39,672 nt of DNA. It comes from Trametes villosa (Eukaryota; Basidiomycota; Agaricomycetes; Polyporales; Polyporaceae). Numbering within the stretch: the stretch's first letter is position 1; each line of letters begins with the position of its first letter. Under the pieces are notes generated by a model, which saw nothing but the letters and a program-made list of their open reading frames with translations, was not told the origin of the DNA and ran no database searches. Positions 23,245 through 33,400 of this stretch are shown piece by piece. The position numbers and the translations under genes are program-made. The stretch spans positions 1 to 39,672 of the forward strand of contig PUDQ02000061.1 of NCBI GenBank assembly GCA_002964805.2, read 5' to 3'.

Positions 23245-24259
23245 ATGTCCCCGCCTTCTCCGTCACAGCTTTCTCCCGCGTCTCAGCCGGCTCCGATGGC
23301 GCTCCCCGATTCTGATGCCGCCCAGGTAGCTCCGGACGCGCAAGGCTGCAAGGGCGACGCCCCGGCGAATGGAGGACCCCAGGAGGCTCTGCGCGGTCTT
23401 CGCGACACGCCGCCTCCCGCTCAGAAGCCCAACCTGAAGCGTGAACGCTCCGTTGAAGAAGTAGTCACACGCCAGGCGATTAACGAGGCCCGAGAACGCA
23501 TCCAGGAAGTATCCGCCAGGGCGGGCTGGCTCACTGCGCGGGACCTGAGGCACCACTACGCGTTGAATGGCACGGCGGAATGGCTTGCTATGGAGGAAGA
23601 GATTGCGTTTCGGCGGATTCGCGAGGCCCATGCTTGTAAGTCGCCAAGTCTCACATACAATGCAGTTGCCAACGCTCACGCCATCCTGTTGCAGCGGAGG
23701 GCAAGCCTGACTCCGGGAATGTATCGGAGCGCACTGTGAGGGATTGCACGACCACCGAGGAGCTCACCTTCTCCTCCGACGACGAGGAGACGCTGCGGGC
23801 GAAGCGCGCCCGCCGCGCGTTGTGGATCGCCAGGCACCCAGACAAGAAGCTGACTTCCCGCCAGTCACCGAGGGGGGAGCTTAGCCGTTTCGCGTCCTTG
23901 CTACGCAAAACCAACCCTCGTCGGTTCATGCGCGCCGGAACCAGCACGCCGGCGAGGGCTTCCAGCGAGGAGGCTTCCAGCGAGGAGGCTTCCAGCAAGG
24001 AGGCGTCGCGTTCCGGAGCCGAGGGGACGTTGCCCTACCCATCGGTGCGTGTAGCACAGTTCGGTGACTCTAACTTTGACTTACGTGTAGCCAGGACATA
24101 GGGTATGCCTCCGGCTTCCGTCGCCCCGTCCTGTGGAGACGCGACCCTCAACCACTAGGCGCGCCTGCCTTGATCTCCTCCACTTCCAGCGAAGGCGAAG
24201 CCTCTTCATGTCCTTGGTATGCAGCATCTCTCACCCAGCGGCTTGTGGGTGGTGACTAA
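23245..24259 (+). CDS. Uncharacterised 301-residue protein, divergent partner of the TET/JBP-like gene
   Basis: Exons 23245-23635, 23695-24044 and 24095-24259, with introns GTAAGT...TTGCAG (59 bp) and GTGCGT...GCCAG (50 bp, branch-like CTAAC); phases agree. An in-frame ATG at 23167 would add 26 residues; I prefer 23245 because the upstream part looks like leader. The N-terminal 65 residues are Pro/Ser/Ala-rich. Residues 65-130 look helical and charged (ERSVEEVVTRQAINEARERI, EEEIAFRRIREAHA). Next come an acidic patch (FSSDDEE), a basic stretch (RAKRARRALWIARHPDKK) and three exact or near-exact five-residue repeats ASSEE at 219-233. The pattern suggests a nuclear, perhaps nucleic-acid-associated protein. 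I do not recognise the family. KDZ elements that carry TET/JBP genes often carry accessory genes, including a divergent HMG domain; I see no clear HMG box here. Confidence 0.72.
23958..24002. repeat. Three 15-bp coding repeats
   Basis: GCTTCCAGCGAGGAG twice, then GCTTCCAGCAAGGAG. In frame they give ASSEE, ASSEE, ASSKE in the second exon of the 301-residue protein. Copy number probably differs between alleles. Confidence 0.9.
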
Positions 24260-24725
24260 CGTGCTTTATAGTGCCCTGCCCTCTTGACCCCGCGTTGCAC
24301 CCGACGCGGGGGTGTTCGAACTCAATTATCCCCCCGAGTGTCAGCTAGCATCTCATCTTTACGCGCCCCTGCCTTGGAGTATCCCCCGACGAGTGGTATG
24401 GCAGTAATGTAGCATGTACATACGTGAATAATGCGACTGAGTCTATTCTTGAGCTCTTATGAACATCGTGCGCGTTCTCGGAGTCCAAGAAACTGATATT
24501 GAGAGAGATTCGAATCATACAGACAGGACGCTAACTTGACCAGCACGCCACAACTACCGCCCCAAGAACAAGATATCTCCGCCGCCGGCTTGCTCTGCCC
24601 GGGCCCTTTTCTCCGTGCCAACCCTCCCTAGATCATTGCCTGGTCAACCCGGCAGAGTATGCAGAGGTTAGAGCTGTTGTGGAAGGGCGACCAGTCTGAG
24701 TTGCTTACCGCTAGAACATCGGCAT
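24260..24725. other. Convergent intergenic gap, no gene seen
   Basis: Two genes end towards each other here. The minus-strand frame of the F-box-like gene could continue to 24628 through one more intron (an alternative frame with VNADVLAVSNSDW lies at 24628-24725). A B-box-like GATTCGAATCA at 24508-24518 has no matching A-box or cloverleaf, so no tRNA is called. Confidence 0.45.
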
Positions 24726-26359
24726 TCACGGCCCAAGGAAAACGCCGAAGGGGAGAAGCCCGGGTATGGACAAGCAGAGGAGTTGTACGACGGCCGCTCT
24801 GGTTACGCCGGGCGCGAGAAACGTGCGGTGGACGACGAGGCTTCGGAGCCGTGTGTTTCGGGCAATGGGGATGACGACGTTGGCGTGATTCGTAGGGCTC
24901 TCGATGGCGGGCACGCAGAGATGGACGACCAAGGGGCAGAGCGCGACGAACTTGGGGATGGAATCCAGCGCGAAGCCGCAGAGAGTGAGGTCCGCGCTGA
25001 AGGACAGGTCCAGGGAGAGGAGGTTTGGCCAAGCCGCAGCGATAGTGAAGAGGTCGTCGTTGCAGAACGAGATGATGTGATGCGGGAGCATGATGTTCAG
25101 AGTGGTGAGATTCTTCAGGCTGAGCAGAGGGGATATGAACATATGGAAGGCGTTGGAATGGGTATACCACGCGACGCGATAGGAGACGACGTTGAGCGTG
25201 CGTACCGCATGCGCGACAAGCGGAGCGGCAGCCTGGAGAGCAGCGGGTGGGCCGAAGCTTCCTTGTAAAGCGGCGTCGGTGAGCCACTGAGACACTTCGC
25301 GAGACTCGACACTTCGCCTCCAGGATTCTTCGTCTGGGAGTTTCATGAGTCTACGAAGCATGCAGTGGAACCGAGCGAATATACTCACCATTCTGCTCAA
25401 GGAGCGCGACAGGGATAGAATGGAGCTGGCGGAAATAACCTGGGCGGCTGTGCTGGAGGGCGCGGCCACGGCACGAGATCGTCAAGTCGGCAAGCTTAGG
25501 GCAGAAGACGGAGGTGATCGCGAGGAATCGCGCAGTCCAGGCCGAGAAGTCTTTCCCGCTATTCGCATGGTCGTGGAACGATATTACCGCAACGTTGAGG
25601 TATTCGAGCTTGTCGCTAAGCAGGTAGAGAAGCGTATTGTTTGCTACCGGTCCCTGATCCCACGCGAGTTCCTGGAGAGAGCAGAGCAACGCCGAGCCGT
25701 CCGGGATCAAGGCGGAGAAGAAGGGGATAAGGCCAAGGTCGTCGATGAGCGATCCGGTCACCTTTGCCATCTTGATGAGGCCTGCGTAATAGAGGAAGTG
25801 ATTGAAGGCAACGCTCTTCTGCGTTCTCTCCACCAAGTCGGCGATGGCATCGCTGCTGTTGACGGAACGCACATTAGATATTCGAAAGAAGGACAGTGTA
25901 TAATCTTACTCACTTCTCGCTGTCATCGAGCACTTGCGCCACGCGATCGAAAGGACCGACCTCGAACGATGAGTCGAGGACGCCCAGGAGGTGTCCCAGT
26001 CCCACTTCGTTTGATTTCTCCCACAAGAGAGCGGCAGCAAAGGGAAAGAACGTCGCGTTCACCCGCATGAAACCGGCGAGGTCCTTGAGTTCACTATCCA
26101 AGTAGTTGTCCGCGCGGAAGTATTCGACGATGTCTTCGACGAGCTCCATACAACTGAGTACTCTGCACGCCGCCTCGGAGTAGGTGGACTGCTCCGAGTC
26201 GGCGGGCAGTTCGCCTTTGTCAGCGATGCCGGGGGAGTCTTGAAGGGGCTCGGCCTGGGGCTCGGTCGGTGGCTCCGGCCGCGGAAGGTTGTACCACCGA
26301 AATTCGGCGCGGCGCCGAAAACGCGTGAAATAAAGCAGATCCTCGTCGTACAAAGACAT
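24726..26359 (-). CDS. F-box-like / leucine-rich protein of the basidiomycete expansion
   Basis: Exons (minus): 25914-26359, 25389-25855, 24726-25333. The introns have GTGAGT donors (58 and 55 bp) and phases agree, giving about 506 residues. After a Pro/Glu-rich leader, residues 66-115 (RVLSCMELVEDIVEYF, then MRVNATFFPFAAALLWEK) resemble the F-box-like helices seen in many mushroom proteins. The rest has irregular Leu-rich segments (LKNLTTLNIMLPHH, WPNLLSLDLSFSADL) like LRR strands. Such proteins usually recruit targets to SCF ubiquitin ligases, but the F-box match is weak and no substrate can be named. The 3' end is less sure: another intron near 24730-24800 could move the stop. It shares a 396-bp divergent promoter with the next gene. 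Confidence 0.7.
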
Positions 26360-26755
26360 TCTACTAGTATCTCACTTGTCAGCAGCGGTTTGCCTAACAG
26401 TATGTTTTACTGACCTCAGAAGGCGGCGATATTTCCCCCGTAAGGCGCGCGAAGGGAGCGGGTGGGAGGCAAGGGTTGGAGATGACGGTGAGGGGCAATG
26501 GCGGGAGGCAAGAGCAGGCGACGAAAAATGCGCCCTGCCAACGCGTGCACGCCCCGTACTCTGGTGAGATTGGATCGTGCAGTCCTGGGAACGCGCCTGG
26601 AGGTTTGAAAGGTTACATTCTTGCTTTACCAGTACACAGGGATCAAATAATAGGCGCTGTAGCAGTTTTAGCCCGGTGCGCCCGGGGGCAGGCCACGACT
26701 TCAACCTCCACCACCCCACGACGCGTACCGCCTGTCCCAACCCCAGTCCTCCTCG
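26360..26755. promoter_or_regulatory. 396-bp divergent promoter region
   Basis: Lies between the start codons of the minus-strand F-box-like gene and the plus-strand 744-residue protein gene. An AT-rich CAAATAATAGG at 26643-26653 is the best TATA candidate for the plus strand, about 105 bp upstream of its start. No other gene is visible. Confidence 0.45.
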
Positions 26756-29411
26756 ATGACGCGCGTCACTCGTAGCAAGAACGCGACCTCCCATCCGGGG
26801 ATGGTCGATGCCCCAAACCAACGTCGCAACAAGGCCCAAATGGATGCTGACAAGGAAGCGCAGGAAGCCGCGAAGGCCGCGAAGTTGAAGGGGAAGCGAA
26901 AGAAGGAGGAGAACGTCGCCAAGATCGAGATGGGGATGAAGAAAAAAGAGGACAGCATTCGTGAGCTCAGAGCAGCGCATTCTAAGCCTAAGAAGACTCA
27001 CAATGAGAAACCGTCGGCGGCGGCGGACGCCTTGGCGGAGGAGGAGGAGGGCGATCCTGCCGCTAAGTCCACGCGCGCTAAGCGCAAGCTGCGGGCGCTC
27101 GAGGACGACTCGGAGCCGGTGAGGACGTCCTCCAGGACTCGTCGCAAGAAGAAGGCCGAGGAGGTCGACGGCTCTAATGTGGACGAGCCCCCGACGTCGG
27201 CTCCTACTACTGCTGAGTCGCCTTCGTCGGCGCTTAGTGAGCTCGAGTCCGCCGACGCTGGCGAGGACTATGAGCCGCCGGCTGCGGCACCCCTGGAGGA
27301 CGAAGATGAAGACGAGGACGAGGGGACACCAACGCCGCCGAGGAAGAAGGCAAAAAAGGAACCGAAGGTCCCGCTGAGAGAGGGTGTGGCGGCGGCGGCG
27401 AAGCGGCTCGCCGATGGCGATCGTGCCCCGGCCGCGGAGACATCCGAGGAGGCGCAGCGTTCAGCAAGCACAGCCACAGTCTCGGCGCGACCGTGAGTAC
27501 CTCTGCGCCTGTTTCTGCCCCGTGGTGTCGGCTTGTCTGACCACTCGTGTACTGTACACCGTAGCCGCGTGTCCGTCTGGGCGCAGCGAGTGGCCTCCGC
27601 TGGCTTATTGACGCCAACCGCCAACAAGGTGCAACCCCTCTCCCACGCCGCATACCGTACCGCTGCCGTCCCTGCGACGCCCTTCATGCACGACCCCGCC
27701 GAGGATACACACAAGCCGAAAGACGATAGGAAGGCGAAAACCGGGACACAGCCCAAGCCGAGGAAGAAGAACAAGGAGGCTAACGCGACCGGCCAAGGGA
27801 AGGGCTCGAAGCAGGCACAGCTGCACGACGGCAGCACCGTCCGAGTCAAACGCGAGCCTGTTGGCAGCGACAACGAAGATTTAGATGCGGGGCGTTTCGG
27901 CCAGACCGACGACGAGTCTGGTGAAGCGACTGCTGCGAAGGAGAGCCCCGTCAAGAACGGTGTTCGCCTGACGAACTCGGTACGTATCGTCAAACGTCGA
28001 ACTTGAACATCCTTACGTCCACAGCCCTGACCTTGAGACGCCCAGGGCATCGTGAAGATCGAGGACGTCGACCTGGCCACACCCGGTAAACCCAAGAAAC
28101 CGCGCGGACGGGGAGCTTCCAAGAAGGCGACGAACACGAAGGCCCTGTCTTCTGGCAGCGCTGGGGCATCGCGGGATCAGGTGTGTTTCGGTTTCTCTGC
28201 GTGTCGCTCCTCTTCCGTCTAATCGAACTGTGTGCAGGCTATCGAGCTCGACTCCGACGACGATAAGGCGAGCGTCGCGACCGGCACCACGGCGAAGGCG
28301 CGGGGCTCGAAGTCCGCAGTCAAGAACTCCGACCTCCCGGAGGGTGTCCATGAGCATAACCTGTGGAGGAGCAGATTCCTCCCGACGTTCCTCAAGGCGG
28401 TGGGTTCTAGTTCGGATCCTTGGAACCTAACGGACAAGCAGGTCGTTGCGCTACTCCAATCCACCTGGGACGCCGTCTACGGCGACTCCACGGAGGCTCT
28501 CGCGTCGTACAAAGTGCAGGTGGACGACGCCGTGCATGCCATTGTACGTATTCGTGGATCAACCATGAGCGAGCTGACGGACAGTCCTTCGTAGGCGACC
28601 CAGCGCATGTACGAGTGGCGCAGCGCATTCGGCAGCGCCGCATTGCGTAGCTACGAGGCGTTCTTCAATAGCTACCCTGCCGAGTACTCCGACAACGAGT
28701 CGCGCCGCAAGTTCTGCACGAAGATACTGAAGGACGGCCGGCTAATGTACGAGGAGCCGGAGAGCACCGAGAAAGATGTACGTGACAGCGCCTTCGGCAT
28801 CTGTTCAGCGTGATCATTTGTACTAATCGCCCGGATGATACCAGGGGCTCTATCGCTCCCCATTCGTCCTCGCGGGGATGGCTACCCACATCGACGCCAT
28901 ACAGGGCGCCGTCGACCTCCCTGATCTCCATGCTAACCGGGAGAAGGCATTCCCCTACGCCGCGATCGGGCTGGCTGGGGCGGCAGTAAGTTATCCTACC
29001 ACTTCCATCGTCTAGGGCGGAAGTTTCATCATCCTACTCAACAGGCCTTCCGCGCGGCCTTAGTTTGGCACCTCAAGAGGGTCGGGATGGACGAGAAGGG
29101 CAACGCCTTCATCATCAAGTCTCTCAACCGTCAAACCGGGAAGATGAGCACCAAGGAGACCGACTTCAGCCACGCCAACTTCAGCGAGAAGACGGTGCAG
29201 TGTATGACCTCGGCCCAGAAGCTGCCATCCGCGGACATCGACAAGATCGTCGAGGGCGCGTACCTCATGGCGCAGCTGCCGCCGCCAGCTGCCGCCGCGG
29301 GAATGCCCATGGCGCTCGCGGCGTCGTTCGACTTCGACTTCGGGGAGCTAACCCAGGTGCGTCGCCAACCCTGTTTACATTGACCGTCTTTGACGATTGC
29401 CGCAGGACTAG
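26756..29411 (+). CDS. 744-residue charged nuclear-type protein, uncharacterised basidiomycete family
   Basis: Exons 26756-27492, 27565-27979, 28046-28180, 28238-28543, 28595-28777, 28845-28985, 29045-29356, 29406-29411. All seven introns are GT-AG, 49-72 bp, with matching phases. The N-terminal 430 residues are disordered: a Lys/Glu helix near 30-80, acidic runs (EDEDEDEDEG) and basic clusters (RTRRKKK, PRKKAKKEPK) that suggest nuclear import. Possible SUMO-type sites are VKRE (340-343) and VKIE (387-390), with a SIM-like IELDSDDD at 431-438. Residues 465-640 form the conserved-looking part: NLWRSRFLPTFLKAVG, LLQSTWDAVYG, QRMYEWRSAFGSAALRSYEAF, PFVLAGMATHIDAIQGAV, YAAIGLAGAAAFRAAL. I recall similar proteins in many mushroom genomes, often near transposons, without known function. 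The last exon encodes only Asp and stop; if intron 7 is retained the protein ends a few residues later, at 29383. Confidence 0.82.
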
Positions 29412-30217
29412 TCAGCGGGATCACCCCGAATGGTGCCGGTACGTTTAGTGCATGGTTTCGACCTTGAAATTGCTCGTTGGACTGGCTAACGGGGACGTTC
29501 TCTGCACACAGATAGTTCTTGAATGACCGGGGAGTTGCCCCGAGCCGACTCCACTGTACACATGTCCCGGTCGCCTGCGTCCTCCTAGCCCCTTCTTCGC
29601 ATAATCCTCGCTCTCGGTTTCTTGCATTCGCGTTCGCCGGTACGCCCCCAGCGACTGCGCCCCGACACGCCTCCAGTATCCCTCGCTCCTGAACCCCTAT
29701 ATATGCATTCCGCCTGTCCCCTGATCGACGACTAGCCATAAAGCATGTTCTCGCCTTGAACCCTCCCTTTCGTCCTGTATCACCCTACCTACTGTCCGGT
29801 TCTATACCGCCCTTGTATATTGATCTCCTCCTTATCTACTGCTGATTCTCTGATTTCGCCTTACGTCCTTAGGGACTGGTATCCTGACAACCTGTGGCTG
29901 CGCCGCCGCCTTCCGGTGGTTCTGCCCTTGTGAGCTGACTGCGGCCTTATCGCCTTACGCCCATGTGGGCCTTGATTTGCGCTGTGCGGCCTTGTTCATA
30001 CCGGTCCTGACCGCGTAGTGAGGTCCGTCCTGATGCTCTTGCAATCTCCTTACTGCTTCCTTTGAGTACTTGCGAGCAGCAACTCCCGAGCTTGACCTTC
30101 ACAAGGAAAATGAACGGTAAGGACATAAGGGATTCAGAGCTATATAATGAAACAGTACGGGCGAATACATGACAACAGAACGAGGACTGCCTTACACTCT
30201 TGAAATTTCCTTATGGC
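29412..30217. other. Pyrimidine-rich intergenic region before the pirin gene
   Basis: About 800 bp, strongly C/T-rich on the plus strand to about 30080, with no frame of convincing composition. A minus-strand frame at 29131-29739 is mostly the antisense of the preceding gene. From about 30090 the sequence turns AT-richer and leads into the pirin promoter. Confidence 0.5.
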
Positions 30218-30228
30218 CTTATAAAAGG
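30218..30228 (+). promoter_or_regulatory. TATA box of the pirin gene
   Basis: CTTATAAAAGG, 31 bp before the first ATG (30259) and 172 bp before the second (30400). A transcript starting about 30 bp downstream of the box would begin near 30250. That leaves a very short leader for the first ATG, so use of both starts is possible. Confidence 0.6.
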
Positions 30229-30258
30229 AGATAAGGACGAATAAGGACGCTCCGGAAA

Positions 30259-31318
30259 ATGCTGATGTCCCATCCCGACTCCCGCACAACAACAGACAAC
30301 CTGTCTAAACTCGCCAGCTCCAGCTTGCTCAGGTCTCTACGCACCTCGCGAACCACCACCGCAACTTTCAGATCCTTCTCAATCACACCATCTACCGCAA
30401 TGAAGATCGTACTCCGCCGCAGTGACGAGCGTGGCCAGGCCGACCACGGCTGGCTCAAGACCTTCCACACGTTCAGCTTCGCGGGGTAAGTCTCGCGGCA
30501 AGTACTTGCAGGACGATCGCGCTAACGCGCATACATCTAGATACCACGACCCGCAACACGAGCAGTTCGGCCCTCTGCGGGTCATCAACGAAGACCGCGT
30601 CGACGCGAAGACCGGGTTCGGCACCCACGCCCACCGCGAGTTCGAGATCTTCTCCTACATCGTCAACGGCGAGCTCGAGCAGTACGTCTCCCCTCCCTGC
30701 ACGCCCACGCCCCAGTCCCCATTCTGACCCTGCCTTTCCTTCCCAAACAGCCGCGACTCGATGGGGAACGTCGAGGTCATGAAGCGCGGCGACCTGCAGA
30801 TGACCTCCGCGGGGACCGGCATCCGCCACAGCGAGCACGCGCACGGCGCCCAGCAGGTGCACTTCCTCCAGATCTGGAGCGTGCCCGCCACGCGCGGCCT
30901 CGCGCCGCAGTACTTCACGCGCCACTTCTCCGACGCGGACAAGGCGGACAGGTGGGCGCACGTCGTCGCGCCCGTGAACGCGCCTGGGGTCGTGGAGAAG
31001 CGCGAGGCCGAGGGGCCTGCACCCGTGCACTCGCCGCTGGACCTGTTTGCGACGATCTTGTCGCCGGGGAGGGAGGTGGCGCATGCGTTCCAGCAGGGGA
31101 GTGTGCAGCGGAAGGGGTTCGTACATGTCATCCAGACGTCGGGGTATAACCCACAGGAGGCTAGCGGGGCGCGCGTGCGCGTGCACGGCGCGGAGGGCGG
31201 GCCGGTCGAGCTGCGCGAAGGCGATGGGGCGTATATCATGGCGGCGCCTGGAGAGGAGATCAAGGTAGAGAACGCGGGGGAGAGCAAGGCGGAGGTGGTA
31301 CTCTTTGACATGGAGTGA
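30259..31318 (+). CDS. Pirin-family bicupin protein
   Basis: Exons 30259-30485, 30541-30681 and 30751-31318; both introns are GT-AG (55 and 69 bp) with matching phase. The longest model has 311 residues; starting at the second ATG (30400) gives 264 with MKIVLRRSDERGQ at the start. Numbered from the second Met, the first cupin carries the metal ligands H58 and H60 (GTHAHREFE) and H102 and E104 (GIRHSEHA), with the family signature HRDSMGN between them. The second cupin follows (LREGDGAYI). Family knowledge: pirins are nuclear or cytoplasmic metal-binding proteins, some with quercetinase-like dioxygenase activity; the role in fungi is not settled. The extra 47 residues at the N-terminus are rich in Ser, Thr, Arg and Leu and lack acids in their second half, like a mitochondrial presequence. 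All four ligands are present, so it is likely functional. Confidence 0.93.
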
Positions 31319-31850
31319 GGTGTCGAGTAGAGTCCGCGTCATTGCCTCTCATCCTCTCATTGTTGTATCATACGCACGCAGCCTACTGGGTACTGTACGA
31401 TTGGACCTCTAATTCTAACTAGTCTCCTTTCTCTGACTCTAGTTACCTGCTGCTATATTCATGTGCAGTCTGCGACGGATCAAGTACTACCTGCAAGGCT
31501 AGTCACACGCACGGGGGTGCGTTCCGGGGCGAAGGCCGAGGGATATGGAGGCTTCTTGCGTGCGCTGACAGACGGGCCCGAGGGCGGCGGACGCGGCGGA
31601 CGGCGGGTGCCTGATCGCGGGCGGGATCTGCGAGAGGACGGGGAAATAAAACGATACTCTGCCACTGTGGAATGAGCTGGTAGGCGCGGGGCGTTCGCGG
31701 GGGAGACGGGTCGGGAGGAGAGCCGGGAGGAGAGAACTCCATCATCGGAGACTCCACCGCGCACAGACTCAGGGTAGGTACACCACATCCGTACATCGAC
31801 AGGGTCAGCTACTAGTACTGATCGACGGACAGGCTACCGCTAGTACGCCA
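31319..31850. other. 3' region of the pirin gene, no further gene seen
   Basis: Starts with an AT-moderate stretch that should hold the pirin 3' untranslated region. It then turns GC-rich towards the repeat array. Short ORFs on both strands (for example 31480-31788 minus) are Pro/Arg/Ser-rich and look like products of base composition. Confidence 0.45.
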
Positions 31851-32079
31851 GGGTCGTCCTCGCCACGCTCGCCCGCCCTCGCCGCACATGCGCGCGACCA
31901 CACTGGCACGCCGCCCCGCCCCGCCCCGCCTCCGCACGCACGCGCTGTGTGGTCCCCAGATCAGCACGCGCACGTACAGATCGAGCGGTGAACCACGAGC
32001 CCGCGGGCTCTCGCCGCGGGACCCTGCCTCCTCGCCAACAGCGTGTGCGGCCGCCCCGACGCCCGCCAGTTACCGCCGC

Positions 32080-33400
32080 CGCCGTCCGACTGCAGCACCC
32101 CCGTCCCGCCCGTCGGCCGTCGCAAGGCCTCGCTCCCACACTCATGTGCCGCCAGCTCGCCCTGTCGCCGTCCTGTGAGAGCGCAGCGCCGCCCGTGCGC
32201 GCAGACGGAGTCAGCGGACCGAGTACAGACGGCTCGCAGCGTCGACCCACCTCGGCTTCGGTCTCCAGCAGCCCACCATCCCGCCGAAGCCGACGCCGCC
32301 CTCGCCCCCGCTATCTCTCCCGAGCACCCGCCGTCGCGTCTTCAAGACGGCCGCGTGCACGTCCGCGCCCGTATCGTGCCCTGCGCCGGAGCGAGCAGGC
32401 GAACCCGCCGGAAGCCGGGGACTGACCCTGCGACGGACAGAGCTCAAGAGGCCGCCGCCGCCGAAGCTGACCAGGAGCCGCTTCGACTCTCAGCGCGGCC
32501 GCGAGTGCGCGCAGCCCAGAGGACTACCGGAGAGGAGCTCCGAGTCGTCGCCGCGGCCACCGTTTCTGAGCTCGCGAGCGGCCGGTGCAGCACCCGTCCG
32601 AGGCCCTCAGTCCGTGCTCGAGACAGGAAGTCGGTGAGCGCTGCGGGAGCCAGAGGAGTCGTGAACTTACCCCACCGCGAACAGAACTCAAGTGGCCGCC
32701 GGCGCCGGCGCCGGCCGCGAGTCTCTGCGCTGCTTGGACAACGAGTCCCGCCGCAGCCGCGAGGATGGGGCAGCCCTGAGGACGGCCGAGCAGGCTCGCC
32801 GCCGCCACGACAGCCCCCGAACTCGCTCCCCGACGGGGCAGCACTCGTACGGCGCCCTCCGCCCGTGCTCAAGACGGCCGCTGCGTGAAGATAAGTCAGT
32901 GAGAACCGGAGGCATTGAGTGCTCACCTCGCTGCGAGCAGAACTCGAGGGGCCGTCGCTATCGAAGCCCGCCTGGAGCTGCTCCCCCGCGCGGACGACAA
33001 GTTCCGAGACCCAGAGCGGCCGGAGAGAAGCTTTCCGCGGCTGCGACCGCTTCCGAGCACGGTGGCCGGCTGTGCAGCTCCTGCCAGGCGACTACGAGCC
33101 TGCTCAACGCATTCTGAAGACAGGCGCACTAAGCTAAGTTGGCAGTGAGCGCCACGGAGGCCGAAGGAGTCGAGTACTCACCCCGCGACGAGCAGAACTC
33201 GAGGGCTCGCCGCTTTCAAACTCGTCGGGAGGGTCTCCGCCGCGCCGACGACGTGCTTCGAGTCCTAGCTCGGCCGCGAGCGTAGGGGGCAAGGGAGCGG
33301 CCGGAGAGCGGCTTTCAACGCTTCCGAGCACGTAGGGCAGCCGCACCAGGCGGCCTCGAGCCTGCTCAGTGCATCCTCAAGGCGGCAGAGTGCACCGCCG
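32080..33400. repeat. Degenerate tandem array of roughly 250-bp units
   Basis: A recurrent landmark (GTGCTCAAGACGGC or close variants) occurs near 32340, 32617, 32871, 33109 and 33370, spaced about 240-280 bp. Each of the later units then has a GTGAG motif, a CTCACC or CTTACC motif about 30 bp further on, and GAACAGAACTCAAG or GAGCAGAACTCGAG. Units differ by many substitutions. The array runs into copy B, and its last two units are also the start of copy A (1-300), so it is part of the larger repeat. Confidence 0.6.

Noticed and set aside
24508..24518. tRNA B-box-like GATTCGAATCA
   Set aside because: No A-box at the right distance and no cloverleaf arms could be drawn around it.
27234..28137. 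Long minus-strand ORFs opposite the 744-residue protein gene
   Set aside because: Antisense shadows of the acidic/basic coding sequence; the plus-strand model has seven consistent introns.
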